DNA of 64,000 nucleotides from Bartonella sp. HY038 (GCF_014117425.1 NZ_CP059725.1:2108001-2172000); one strand, 5' to 3'; positions 27,582 through 36,797 are shown, counted from the first letter of the stretch. Translations and numbers: made by a program. The notes: generated from the letters alone by a model not told the origin.

Positions 27582-29225
27582 TTATACATATGACAACTGA
27601 ACATTCTCTTGCACATAGACGGTTTCACTATACGAATTATGGAATTCGTTATAAACTAAACCTGTTTGGGCATCGGTGTACTTATCTGTAGCTTTTGTCC
27701 AAAGATTATCAAAAGCAACAGTGTCATTGGCATCACCATTGATAAATAGTTTATCATTATCATAGCCATTAAAATCCAATGATGAATGGATGTTTAACTG
27801 GTTAGCGCTACCGCCAGTAAGATTGATTTTATTAATAGCAGTTTCGTCAGCTGAAGTGAAAATGCTATTTAATTCAAAAACACTACCCCATTTATCGAGA
27901 TTAAGACTCATATCGATGTGAGAATCCGAATTTTGATCATTGTGATTGTTAATTAGGTTTGTAAGCCATGAAATCTGGTTCAAACTATATTTATTATTGA
28001 TATTAACATCAATATTTTCAAGACTTGCCCAGCCAAAACTTGGGCTTGATACAAAATTACTTACCCAATTTTGATATCGCCCTGCAAAATCCCAACTATA
28101 ATCAGCTTTTAAGGAAAGTGTATCATAACCTTCACCACCATCAAGTACGAGGCTATTTGGGAAAATGTAACCGTAAATTTCGATAAAATCGTTTCCGGCA
28201 CCACCGTAAATATAGTTATTCGCATTGGGACCTGAGGTTAGGTTACCATTGATTGATAAGCGATCATCACCTTCACCGAGATCAATAATGTTATCCGCAT
28301 ATTGTGCATTCATAAAACCAACACGAACAGTATCATTGCCAGCGCCAGTATTAATCATGTTGGTGCCTTTATCGGCATTAATTCCCCAGTTAATATTAAT
28401 AACGTCGTTGCCATCACCAGTTTGAATAAGGTTTTTTGAGAAGCTAACAAGGTCACGATCAATATTAATTGTTGTTGTGCCTTCGGTTACGATAGAATTA
28501 TAACCACTATAATGTGACCACATATTACCAATATGGATGTTATGGACACCTTCACCAAGTTCAATACTGTTTTCAGAATCACTCCACATGGCATTTTTGA
28601 TCCATATGTTAGTGTCGCCTGATACTGTACTTAGTCTGTTGGTGGTGCTATAATAAGCGATGTAGTTACTGCCAATGACAATGTCATGCTTACCAATACC
28701 CAAATCGATTGTATTAACGCCATACCAATCTCGGGCGAAAATGTCGTTTTGGAAATTTAGGTATTTATCACCATCGCCTAAAGAAATGCTATTTGTACCA
28801 TATTTGAATGCATGCATTGCCCAAATATTCAAATAATCTGTACCCGCACCTGTTGTTATGGTGTTCAAGCCTGAATCAGCTGATCGAACATATCCCAAAT
28901 TTAAAGTACGTTTATCAGTGCTTACGCCGTCAAACACGATTTCATTTTTACTATATGCCCCAGCACAGGAATCAACCCCGCCCATGATGCTGAGTACCTT
29001 ATTGCCATTACCACCCTTAATAGTGTTTTGGCCGTATCCCCACATACTTTGACCGATCCAGACAGTATCGTTACCGTGACCAAGTTCAATTGTATTCTGT
29101 GAGCGCCAACCCGCTTTAACTTCACCTTTAATATTTACATAATCATCGTTATTAGTACCAAATATATAATTCGCACCAGAATTAACCACCATTGACGGCT
29201 TTGTTATACTTACGCCTCTTGCCAT
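27582..29225 (-). CDS. RTX-like repeat protein, putative type I secreted
   Basis: This 547-residue protein has no signal peptide. Residues 19-358 consist of about 14 tandem units of 22-27 residues, each opening N-x-I and followed by a GxGxD/N-like turn (for example NTIELGHGNDTVWIG, NMINTGAGNDTVRVG, NIIDLGEGDDRLSI). Aromatic and glycine residues fill the rest. The GGxGxD-type turns suggest a calcium-binding beta-roll or beta-solenoid. The C-terminal 110 residues (INLTGGSANQLNI, then NDTVAFDNLWTK, then ETVYVQENV) resemble the ends of large RTX adhesins exported by type I secretion. No secretion genes are adjacent. AAGGGG precedes the ATG. Upstream DNA is extremely AT-rich. Function is unknown; adhesion or a surface coat is inferred. 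Confidence 0.7.
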   Translation of the reverse strand: MARGVSITKPSMVVNSGANYIFGTNNDDYVNIKGEVKAGWRSQNTIELGHGNDTVWIGQSMWGYGQNTIKGGNGNKVLSIMGGVDSCAGAYSKNEIVFDGVSTDKRTLNLGYVRSADSGLNTITTGAGTDYLNIWAMHAFKYGTNSISLGDGDKYLNFQNDIFARDWYGVNTIDLGIGKHDIVIGSNYIAYYSTTNRLSTVSGDTNIWIKNAMWSDSENSIELGEGVHNIHIGNMWSHYSGYNSIVTEGTTTINIDRDLVSFSKNLIQTGDGNDVININWGINADKGTNMINTGAGNDTVRVGFMNAQYADNIIDLGEGDDRLSINGNLTSGPNANNYIYGGAGNDFIEIYGYIFPNSLVLDGGEGYDTLSLKADYSWDFAGRYQNWVSNFVSSPSFGWASLENIDVNINNKYSLNQISWLTNLINNHNDQNSDSHIDMSLNLDKWGSVFELNSIFTSADETAINKINLTGGSANQLNIHSSLDFNGYDNDKLFINGDANDTVAFDNLWTKATDKYTDAQTGLVYNEFHNSYSETVYVQENVQLSYV

Positions 29226-29624
29226 TCAAACACCCCTTAAAGATAAAATTTAACATTAGATAAAAATATACAAATGACGTTTATATTAAATATTTTTTAA
29301 ATTTCAATTTATTTTTTAAAAACCCCAACATTTAATTTAATATAGTTTATTTTAAATTAGTTATATTAAATATATTAAATAAATATAACTTTTAGCGCCA
29401 CATGTAAACTAAAGGCGGCTATAATTAGTACGAAAAATAATTTCTCAAAAAAGTGCTTTTAATGCAAAATTAATGCGAATAATTCTAAAAAATCGAACCG
29501 CTTATCCCTTAACCAAAAGCACAAATTGCCTGATACTAAGGAAAATATCGAAATACTGATTTTTATTAAATAAGTTCAGAAAACTTAATCAGCAAAGAAA
29601 TCGGTTACATTTGTGGGGTTTATG
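29226..29624. other. Extremely AT-rich intergenic region
   Basis: These roughly 400 bases separate the divergent RTX-like and cysG genes. The part from about 29260 to 29390 is almost wholly A and T (TTTAAAT and ATATTAAAT-like runs), much more than the already AT-rich flanks. The short inverted repeat AGCGCC / GGCGGCT lies near 29394-29420. No gene is supported. Both promoters should be here, but I cannot fix their positions. Confidence 0.65.
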
Positions 29625-30689
29625 ATGAGCATTGACGCGCAAAAACTTGCAACCTTCCCTGCCTTTTTTAAAGTTGCAGGGCAAAAAATTGTCATTATCG
29701 GCAATGGCGCTGAAGCCTATGCGAAACTGCGCCTCCTACGTGAAACTTCAGCTGCATTGGTATTAATTGCTGATGCGCCCGAAGATGATCTTTTAGATTT
29801 TATCAAAGAATATAGCCTTGAAGACAATAATTTCGTTTGGCTTGCTGAGAAATTCACCTTTGAGCATCTCTATGGTGCTGTGCTAATTTTTGCCGCTAAT
29901 GGCGATGTGGGGCAAGATAAGATTATTGCGGATTATGCACATCAATTAAAAATTGCCGTCAATGTGGTGGATCGTCCAGATATGTGCGATTTTTTCACCC
30001 CTGCCCTTGTTAATCGCGCGCCAATATCGGTGGCGATTGGTTCAGAAGGTGCAAGTCCCGTACTAGCACAAATGATCCGTGCCCAAATTGAGGCTTTATT
30101 AAACCCACAAATTGGCAAAGTAGCGGCCATTGCAGCAAAACTTAGGACACTTGTTGATAATTCAATTGCCAAAGGTTTGACACGGCGTAATTTTTGGTTT
30201 CGCTTTTTTAATGGAAAAATTGTTGAGGAATTGGAACGTAATAATCCAGCAGCTGCCGAACGCGAGGCATTTGATCTTATCCACGCTTTCAAAGAAAATA
30301 AAGGGCGTTTATATTTATTAAATGCACAAAATCTTGACGCTGACCAGATTACGCTGCACAGCCAGCGCGTATTATTAATGGCCGATGGTATCGTTTATGA
30401 TCATAGCATTGATGAAGATCTGCTAACCATAGGCCGGCGTGATGCACAGCGGTTTGTCGCCCCTAAAAACACCCTTGACGATCTAGAGTGCACAAAGCTT
30501 CTTATCAACTTAATTGAAAGCGGCAAGCAGATTGTGCGCCTTTATGGTGATAGAGCACAAATGCTGAGGGATATAGCTTTACTGGAAATTAACCAGCAAG
30601 ATTTTGCTGTTTTACCATCGCTTTCGGATACGGCATTTCAACATAATTACGCAAATATTAGCAACCAATATGCACCAAAAGCTGCATAG
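29625..30689 (+). CDS. cysG: Siroheme synthase-like protein CysG with degenerate methyltransferase half
   Basis: Residues 1-205 form the precorrin-2 dehydrogenase/ferrochelatase domain: VAGQKIVIIGNGAEAYAKLRLL is the NAD-binding start, and PDMCDFFTPALVNRAPISVAIGSEGASPVLAQMIR is the family signature. The remaining 150 residues are a shortened remnant of the uroporphyrinogen-III methyltransferase domain. The usual GAGPGD SAM loop is replaced by LNAQNLDAD, although DGIVYDHSIDEDLLTIGRRDAQRFV still aligns. The protein therefore likely oxidises precorrin-2 and inserts iron but cannot methylate. ATG 29625 has GGGG six bases upstream; ATG 29622 and GTG 29613 are alternatives. It heads the sulfite-reduction operon and supplies the siroheme of CysI. 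Confidence 0.88.
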   Translation: MSIDAQKLATFPAFFKVAGQKIVIIGNGAEAYAKLRLLRETSAALVLIADAPEDDLLDFIKEYSLEDNNFVWLAEKFTFEHLYGAVLIFAANGDVGQDKIIADYAHQLKIAVNVVDRPDMCDFFTPALVNRAPISVAIGSEGASPVLAQMIRAQIEALLNPQIGKVAAIAAKLRTLVDNSIAKGLTRRNFWFRFFNGKIVEELERNNPAAAEREAFDLIHAFKENKGRLYLLNAQNLDADQITLHSQRVLLMADGIVYDHSIDEDLLTIGRRDAQRFVAPKNTLDDLECTKLLINLIESGKQIVRLYGDRAQMLRDIALLEINQQDFAVLPSLSDTAFQHNYANISNQYAPKAA

Positions 30690-30731
30690 CAAGCGCGATA
30701 TAGGCATTATTGTTTTAAAGGGTGGAGTAAA

Positions 30732-31025
30732 ATGGTAGCAAAAATTTTGACCGCCAATAAATTAGGTGATGGGCGTGTTGTTTGGTACAGCAAGAATGGG
30801 CAATGGAGCGAGGACGCTAATAATGCTTTGCTAGCAGTTACGCCCGAAGAGACAAGCATTTTGGAAGATGCGCAAAAATTGGGGCTTGCCACCAACATCG
30901 TTATTGATGCCAATTTGATCGATGTCGATGAAAAGGATGCCCACCTGCGCCCAATCCGGCTGCGTGAGCGTATTCGGCAAAATGGTCCAACTATTGCTTA
31001 TGGCGCAGCACCGCTCAATCCATAA
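30732..31025 (+). CDS. DUF2849 family protein
   Basis: This 97-residue protein contains ILTANKLGDGRVVWYSKNGQW near the N-terminus and ends with PIRLRERIRQNGPTIAYG, the DUF2849 pattern. In Rhizobiales this gene regularly sits between cysG and the sulfite/nitrite reductase gene, as here, so a role in sulfite reductase function or assembly is inferred from context; no biochemical role is established. GGAG lies five bases before the ATG. It is 42 bp after cysG and 78 bp before cysI, apparently in one operon. Confidence 0.88.
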   Translation: MVAKILTANKLGDGRVVWYSKNGQWSEDANNALLAVTPEETSILEDAQKLGLATNIVIDANLIDVDEKDAHLRPIRLRERIRQNGPTIAYGAAPLNP

Positions 31026-31103
31026 GCTTTTCAATTCTGCCTTAAACTTCAAGTTTTACCGCAATTTAAATATCCAATCCTAAATTGCCAAGAGGATAAA
31101 TCC

Positions 31104-32774
31104 ATGTATCGTTATGATGAATTTGACCGCGCTTTTGTCAAAACTCGTGTTAGCGAATTTTCAGATCAGGTGCAACGCCGCTTAAACGGCGAAATCACCG
31201 AAGAGCAATTTAGACCTTTGCGGTTGATGAATGGTGTTTACCTGCAATTGCATGCCTATATGCTGCGCGTTGCTATTCCCTATGGCACATTATCACCTCG
31301 CCAATTGCGCAAATTAGCATCAATTGCCCGCCGCTATGACAAAGGCTATGGCCATTTTACCACAAGGCAGAATATCCAATTCAACTGGCCAAAATTATCA
31401 GATATTCCACTTATTCTTGCGGAATTGGCAGAAGTTGAAATGCATGCTATTCAAACATCAGGCAACTGCATTAGAAATGTGACATCAGATCACTTTGCTG
31501 GTGCTGCAGGTGATGAAGTTGCCGATCCCCGCCCTTATGCAGAAATTTTGCGGCAATGGTCATCCTTGCACCCAGAATTTAGCTATTTGCCGCGTAAATT
31601 TAAATTTGCTGTTGTTGGTGCACAAACTGACCGCGCGGCTATTCAAGTTCATGATATTGGCCTTTGGCTTAAACGCAATGACAAGGGGCAACTTGGTTTT
31701 GCCTTTTATGTGGGTGGCGGCCAAGGCCGCACGCCGATGGTAGCCAAACTTATTAAGGATTTTGTACCTGAAGAAGATTTGCTAACCTATGCGACAGCGG
31801 CAATTCGTGTTTATAATTTACATGGGCGACGCGATAATAAATATAAAGCCCGCATAAAAATCCTTGTCCATGAAATGGGCGTTGAACAATATGCCACGGA
31901 AGTGGAAGCAGAATTTGCGCAAATTAAAAATAGTGAATTGAAGTTGCCGCAAAGCGATATTGACGCGATTAACAGCTATTTTGCCGCACCAGACCTTGCG
32001 CCACGTCCTGAGGGACATGATCTTCTTAAAAAATTACGCCAATTGGATAATGCTTTTGATATTTGGGTAAAAAATAATGTCACCGCCCATAAGAATGAAG
32101 ATTATGCCATTGTTAGCATTTCCTTAAAGCCCATTGGCGGTATACCGGGCGATGCCACTGCCGAAGATATGGAATTGGTTGCCGATCTTGCCGAGCTTTA
32201 TTCTGACAAAGAACTGCGCGTTACATATCGGCAAAACTTGGTGTTGCCCCATGTCGCATTAGCAGATTTGCGTGCCGTATATGATGCACTTCACCGCCGC
32301 AATCTTGCCAATGCCAATATTGGCCTTGTAACCGATATGATTGCTTGCCCGGGGCTTGATTATTGCGCCCTTGCCAATGCCCGTTCCATACCGGTTGCCC
32401 AAGCTATTTCCACTCGTCTTGGTGATAATGCACGCCAACAAAATATTGGCGAATTAAGCCTAAATATTTCGGGTTGCATCAATGCATGCGGTCATCACCA
32501 TATTGGGCATATTGGCATTTTAGGCGTTGAGAAAAAGGGCGAGGAACTTTATCAACTTACCCTTGGTGGTTGCGATGGCAACCATACATCGCTTGGCGAT
32601 ATAACGGGCCGTGGCTTTGAGCCTGACCGAATTGTCGATGCTGTTGAGACGGTGGTTAATACCTATCTTGATTTGCGTGAAAATAAGGATGAGCGTTTTA
32701 TCGACACCTATCGCCGTCTTGGCATGGAGCCGTTTAAACAAGCCCTTTATCCACCAGTTGAAAAGGCTGCTTGA
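31104..32774 (+). CDS. cysI: Sulfite/nitrite reductase haemoprotein subunit
   Basis: This is a siroheme- and 4Fe-4S-containing reductase of 556 residues. Two ferredoxin-like half-repeats are visible, the first with YGHFTTRQNIQFNWPKL and TSGNCIRNVTSDHFAG. The cluster ligands are in CPGLDYCALANAR and in NISGCINACGHHHIGHIG. In this operon context (cysG, DUF2849, DUF934) it most likely reduces sulfite to sulfide for cysteine synthesis; a nitrite reductase is less likely. AGAGGA lies upstream of the ATG. The DUF934 gene starts 2 bp after the stop. Confidence 0.92.
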   Translation: MYRYDEFDRAFVKTRVSEFSDQVQRRLNGEITEEQFRPLRLMNGVYLQLHAYMLRVAIPYGTLSPRQLRKLASIARRYDKGYGHFTTRQNIQFNWPKLSDIPLILAELAEVEMHAIQTSGNCIRNVTSDHFAGAAGDEVADPRPYAEILRQWSSLHPEFSYLPRKFKFAVVGAQTDRAAIQVHDIGLWLKRNDKGQLGFAFYVGGGQGRTPMVAKLIKDFVPEEDLLTYATAAIRVYNLHGRRDNKYKARIKILVHEMGVEQYATEVEAEFAQIKNSELKLPQSDIDAINSYFAAPDLAPRPEGHDLLKKLRQLDNAFDIWVKNNVTAHKNEDYAIVSISLKPIGGIPGDATAEDMELVADLAELYSDKELRVTYRQNLVLPHVALADLRAVYDALHRRNLANANIGLVTDMIACPGLDYCALANARSIPVAQAISTRLGDNARQQNIGELSLNISGCINACGHHHIGHIGILGVEKKGEELYQLTLGGCDGNHTSLGDITGRGFEPDRIVDAVETVVNTYLDLRENKDERFIDTYRRLGMEPFKQALYPPVEKAA

Positions 32775-32775
32775 T

Positions 32776-33309
32776 ATGGAGCAAGATAATGTAAAATTAT
32801 GGGATCGTGCCGGCTTTCGTGAAGATCCCTTTATACGCGCTGAAACGCTGGACGAAGCCGGCAACCACCGCGCAATTTTGCCCTTTACCTATTGGCTGCA
32901 ATTTAGAGCAGAAAATGGTGATGCAAATGCGTTGAAAGGAACGGGTGTCTTTGTTGCGGCAAGCGATGATATTGATGCACTAACACCATTTTTGGAAGAT
33001 ATTGCTGTAATTGCTCTTGATTTGCCGGCCTACACAGATGGGCGCGCTCATTCCAAGGCAGCACGCTTAAAAAATCGCGGTTTTAAAGGCGAGATAAGAG
33101 CCGTCGGCGATGTGCTTATTGACCAAGTATCCAATCTCTTACGCTCTGGCTTTGATAGCCTTGAAGTCACCCATGCTTTAACAAAAGAGCGATTGGAAAA
33201 AGGTGAACTGATCGAATATCCAGGTTTTTACCAACCCTCAAGCGGCGTTGAGCGATTAGAAACGCAAACATTGGGAGCAGGAACACGCCGCCTTTGGCGC
33301 AACATTTAA
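32776..33309 (+). CDS. DUF934 family protein, sulfite reductase-associated
   Basis: This 177-residue protein carries the DUF934 core: VIALDLPAYTDGRAHSKAARLKNRGF followed by GEIRAVGDVLIDQVSNLLRSGFDSLEV. The family is found beside cysI and cysH in many proteobacteria and is thought to assist reductase electron supply, but the mechanism is not established. ATG 32776 begins two bases after the cysI stop, indicating translational coupling; a longer frame starting inside cysI is rejected. It is the last gene of the cysG operon; the commonly associated cysH is absent. Confidence 0.92.
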   Translation: MEQDNVKLWDRAGFREDPFIRAETLDEAGNHRAILPFTYWLQFRAENGDANALKGTGVFVAASDDIDALTPFLEDIAVIALDLPAYTDGRAHSKAARLKNRGFKGEIRAVGDVLIDQVSNLLRSGFDSLEVTHALTKERLEKGELIEYPGFYQPSSGVERLETQTLGAGTRRLWRNI

Positions 33310-33482
33310 AAAGATTATACCTACCATTAAAACCACAAAAAAGCGAAAACGCCTAAAAATTAACTTTAACGGGCTTGGCGTTCGATGTTTAAAAGAAATT
33401 AAACTTGCATTGAATGAAATAGATGAATAAAATATCAGCCGTATAAACGAGCTATAACTACTGATTTTGAGGGTTTTTAATA

Positions 33483-34049
33483 ATGGCGAACCTCCCCTTT
33501 ATAGCAACAAGAAAAGAAGGGGGACCACTCATATCAATACGACAAGAAGTGAAAACGGATATTGAGGTTATTCGGCAAATAACCCGAGAAGCATTTGAAA
33601 ATAATCAACATAGCAACGGCACCGAAGGCGCGATTATTGATGCATTACGGGCAACCAATCAACTCTCCCTTTCCCTCGTCGCATTAATTCGTAACGAAAT
33701 ATCAATGCAAGATGAAATAGTAGGACATATTGCCTTTTCGCCCGTAACCATTGAAAATGAATTTTTGAAATGGTATGGACTTGGCCCTGTTTCAGTAGCC
33801 CCCTCAAAACAGCGGCTAGGCGTTGGGTCAGCCCTCATAGGCGTAGGCCTTAACCACCTTAAAGAATATTTGGGTGCCAAAGGATGTGTTGTTGTTGGTG
33901 ATCCTGATTATTATAAGCGCTTTGGTTTTAAACAATGCATGGATCTTAAATATGAGGGAATATCACCAGAATATTTCATGCAAATAGCGTTTAATGCTGA
34001 TACTCTCATTGGGCGCGTTGACTATCATGATAGCTTTAACGCTTCTTAA
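33483..34049 (+). CDS. GNAT family N-acetyltransferase
   Basis: This 188-residue protein has the GNAT fold. IRQEVKTDIEVIRQITREAF opens the domain, and LGPVSVAPSKQRLGVGSALIGVGLNHLKEY contains the acetyl-CoA pyrophosphate-binding Q/R-x-x-G-x-G/A loop (QRLGVG). VVVGDPDYYKRFGFK is the C-terminal motif typical of YhbS-like members. The substrate is unknown. It is separated by about 170 bp from the sulfite operon and is probably an independent unit, convergent with the CDF pseudogene. Confidence 0.88.
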   Translation: MANLPFIATRKEGGPLISIRQEVKTDIEVIRQITREAFENNQHSNGTEGAIIDALRATNQLSLSLVALIRNEISMQDEIVGHIAFSPVTIENEFLKWYGLGPVSVAPSKQRLGVGSALIGVGLNHLKEYLGAKGCVVVGDPDYYKRFGFKQCMDLKYEGISPEYFMQIAFNADTLIGRVDYHDSFNAS

Positions 34050-34120
34050 AATACAGCAATTAGTATAACCCATAAACTATGCAGAAAACCGATATGGATT
34101 TTCTGCATAATAGACAAAAA

Positions 34121-35120
34121 TTATACTGCCCAATCTTCAAGACCTGTAAAACTTACAGTTAACCAGCGGTCAGGACCAGCATCGCCAATAGCCTCGCTAA
34201 TTTCTTCACGGATTGCATCAAGCTTGGCAATTGTATCAATTCGCCAATCTTGTGGCACAATAATATGAATTTCAATCATCGTTGAACGACCCACCTTAGC
34301 AACATAGGTTTGGGCACTAACAAAGTTATGGCGTAAAACAATTTCGTCAACACTATTTGTAATATGAGCATCAAGGCTGCGCGGGGTAATTAAGAAAACT
34401 TCCTTTAGAGCTTTGAGAACCACGCGCAACGGCATTGGCGCCATTGCCAAACCAAATAAGCGCAAGGATCACAGGATCAATATAAGGAATAAGCCAGATA
34501 TAGCTTGTTTCGTTAATCGCAAAAGCAAACAAAAAAGCAATTAAGATTGCAAGGCTCAAGCAGCCAGAAATAATCCAACCTTTAATATCCATTGCGATAA
34601 ATTCTGACTGTATTTCTTTGTTGCGTTGCGCTTCATAAAAAGCAAGGCCAAAACAAACAATTACCGCGATTAACGCATAAAGAATTGCATAATCAAAAGA
34701 TGGAACCTGCCCACCATTCCAAATGGAATTAATAGCTTCAAACAAACCATATAATACCGCAATCGACAAAGATATACCGTTGATCGCCAATACCATTGGC
34801 TCTAAATGCCAAAAACCAAATTGAAAACGCTCTGCTAATTGGTGACTTCGCTTACTAAGGCGTAAACTATCTAAATGGATTAAGCGTACCACAAGCAAAG
34901 CAGCTAGGCTAAAAAAACAATCAACACTTGAATAGACGCCATCAAAAATAATAGATGAGGAATTGGTAATAATTCCCATAATAACGCCAAAAAGCGCAAC
35001 GGCCAAAGTCACAAAAACTGAAAGCTTAAGAAGCTTTTGCTCAGCTAGTTGATTTATGGAGGATTGCTCTAAAAGGTCGATATTATCGTTTTGCGGCACA
35101 AATGGCTCGTTAGTTGACAT
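34121..35120 (-). pseudogene. Cation diffusion facilitator (CDF) transporter, frameshifted
   Basis: The upstream part (from 35120) encodes the CDF membrane domain, with several transmembrane helices and the second-helix motif DGVYSSVD carrying two aspartates of the metal site. Its frame runs off into an unrelated tail and stops near 34371. The downstream part (to 34121), in another frame, encodes the end of the last membrane helix and the cytoplasmic CDF C-terminal domain (VVLKALKEVFLITP, then a ferredoxin-like fold ending LTVSFTGLEDWAV). Joining the two at about 34455-34470 restores a normal protein of about 332 residues. One base has therefore been gained or lost, or there is a sequencing error. 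Intact homologues export Zn, Fe, Co or Mn. Confidence 0.8.
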
Positions 35121-35221
35121 TTTAACTTTTCACCTAGGATTGATAATAAATAAGTTAACAATACTAGCGCATTTTTACAAAACTGTGAAGCCATAGCCAA
35201 AACGACGACGAAAGCAGATGA

Positions 35222-35911
35222 TTAAACCTCCAAATTTTGCACCGACTGCACAAAAAAATATTCAACAAAATAGCGTTCAATATCACGATAATAAAGCGAG
35301 TTTTTCTTGGATTTTTTATGAAAATAGTCTTGCCAAGGAAAAGAGGCAATTCTGGCCGCTACATCGGCTTTTGCAATACCACCTATTGTAAAATAATTTT
35401 CCATAAAAGAGACGAGTTGATCTTGGTCAAAATATTCTTCCAATGGCACAACATGCAGCTCATCCTTGCTAATAAGATCCCAATAGCTTTCATAAAAAAA
35501 ATATTCAAAAGACTTACGCGAAATTGTAACATTAACAACAGGTGGATAGCGTTTTGCTACCAGTAAATCGAATGCGATGACAATGGCAAATACCCAAGCT
35601 ATTTCGCAAAAAGCCAAGCTATAACCGCCGATTAGGCCAATATAATTCAAAATAAAGGCTAATGAAATCGATAAAAATAACGGGATAAAAATTAAAAATT
35701 TTGTTGTTTTAGCAATACTAATTTCCGGCAAATATTTATCAAGAATATCACCAAGATTGCCGTAAAGTAAAAGCATGAAAGCATAGTTGGTAATTATAAA
35801 AAATACTAAAAAACCGAAACTAAAGCCAAACAACCCCTCGCTATAAAGATAACCTTTTAAAAGCCAGTAGGACATGGTGATTAAAAGCACCCATATAATA
35901 CGCTGAACCAT
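35222..35911 (-). CDS. Membrane protein of unknown function
   Basis: I do not recognise this family. The first 125 residues contain about four hydrophobic segments: MVQRIIWVLLITMSYWLLKG, FGFSFGFLVFFIITNYAFML, FLIFIPLFLSISLAFILNYI and LAFCEIAWVFAIVIAFDLLV. The remaining 105 residues are soluble, rich in tyrosine, phenylalanine and acidic residues, and contain SYWDLISKDELHVVPLEEYF. AAGGGA lies upstream of the ATG. It sits between the CDF remnant and the sirtuin gene on the same strand, with gaps of about 100 and 70 bp. The aromatic soluble domain has no motif I can name. Confidence 0.65.
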   Translation of the reverse strand: MVQRIIWVLLITMSYWLLKGYLYSEGLFGFSFGFLVFFIITNYAFMLLLYGNLGDILDKYLPEISIAKTTKFLIFIPLFLSISLAFILNYIGLIGGYSLAFCEIAWVFAIVIAFDLLVAKRYPPVVNVTISRKSFEYFFYESYWDLISKDELHVVPLEEYFDQDQLVSFMENYFTIGGIAKADVAARIASFPWQDYFHKKSKKNSLYYRDIERYFVEYFFVQSVQNLEV

Positions 35912-35981
35912 AAATTATCCCTTTATTGCCCTTATTTTTAACTAAAGCAAAATGGAAAAAACGCGACAAAATACCATTTGG

Positions 35982-36710
35982 TTAAAGACGCGATAGCATT
36001 TTTTCAACAAAATCAGGCACGGTCACACTTGCCTTACCTGCAAGGCAATGGTCAAAAAAACTCGATATATCATTACCACAATCTAGATTTATCTCATAGG
36101 TTTTTGCCCCATTTTCTAATGCCATACAAACAAAGCCAGCAGCAGGATAAACCTGCCCCGATGTTCCAATTGCGGCAAATATATCGCATTGGCTTAAGGC
36201 CTGTTCTATTTTTTCCATGTGGTAAGGCATTTCACCAAACCAAACAATGTCAGGACGCAAACTTCCAATAGTGCCGCAGCTTGGGCATTGGCTTTGTTCG
36301 TCCATATCACCTTGCCACGGATTTTGACTGTGACAGGCGGTACAAAGAGCAGAATTTAACTGCCCATGCATGTGCAGTATTTTTTTGGATCCAGCTGCCT
36401 CATGCAGTGAATCAACATTTTGCGTAACCAATAAAAATTCGCCAGGCCACTTTTCTTCCAAATCAGCAAGCGCAAAATGAGCAGCATTTGGCTTGGCAAG
36501 TTGCGCATCCTGTCGTCTTTTATTGTAAAAATCATAAACAAGTTGTGGATCATCGGCAAAACCTTGCGGTGTTGCCACCTTTTCAACGGAATAGTTATTC
36601 CATGTACCGCCACTATCGCGGAAAGTAGGTATTCCCGACTCGGCCGAGACTCCAGCACCAGTTAAAATTAAAATAGCAGGTGCACTTTGTATTTTGGACG
36701 AGCGATACAT
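35982..36710 (-). CDS. cobB: NAD-dependent protein deacylase, sirtuin class III
   Basis: This SIR2-family enzyme of 242 residues has the NAD-binding GAGVSAESGIPTFRDSGG, TQNVDSLHEAAG, the catalytic histidine H115 in HMHG, and four zinc cysteines (C123, C126, C142, C145). The class III marker Y-x-x-R is present at Y62-N-K-R65, which in known enzymes favours removal of succinyl and malonyl groups as well as acetyl groups. The start lacks a strong ribosome binding site. It is divergent from the TPR-like gene, with an 87-bp shared upstream region. Confidence 0.94.
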   Translation of the reverse strand: MYRSSKIQSAPAILILTGAGVSAESGIPTFRDSGGTWNNYSVEKVATPQGFADDPQLVYDFYNKRRQDAQLAKPNAAHFALADLEEKWPGEFLLVTQNVDSLHEAAGSKKILHMHGQLNSALCTACHSQNPWQGDMDEQSQCPSCGTIGSLRPDIVWFGEMPYHMEKIEQALSQCDIFAAIGTSGQVYPAAGFVCMALENGAKTYEINLDCGNDISSFFDHCLAGKASVTVPDFVEKMLSRL

Positions 36711-36797
36711 ATCTATAAGTCACTTTTTTAAGCAATTGAAATGATGATTTAATGCAGATAAACATATAACGCATTAAATTTGACAGGAGTATGATTA

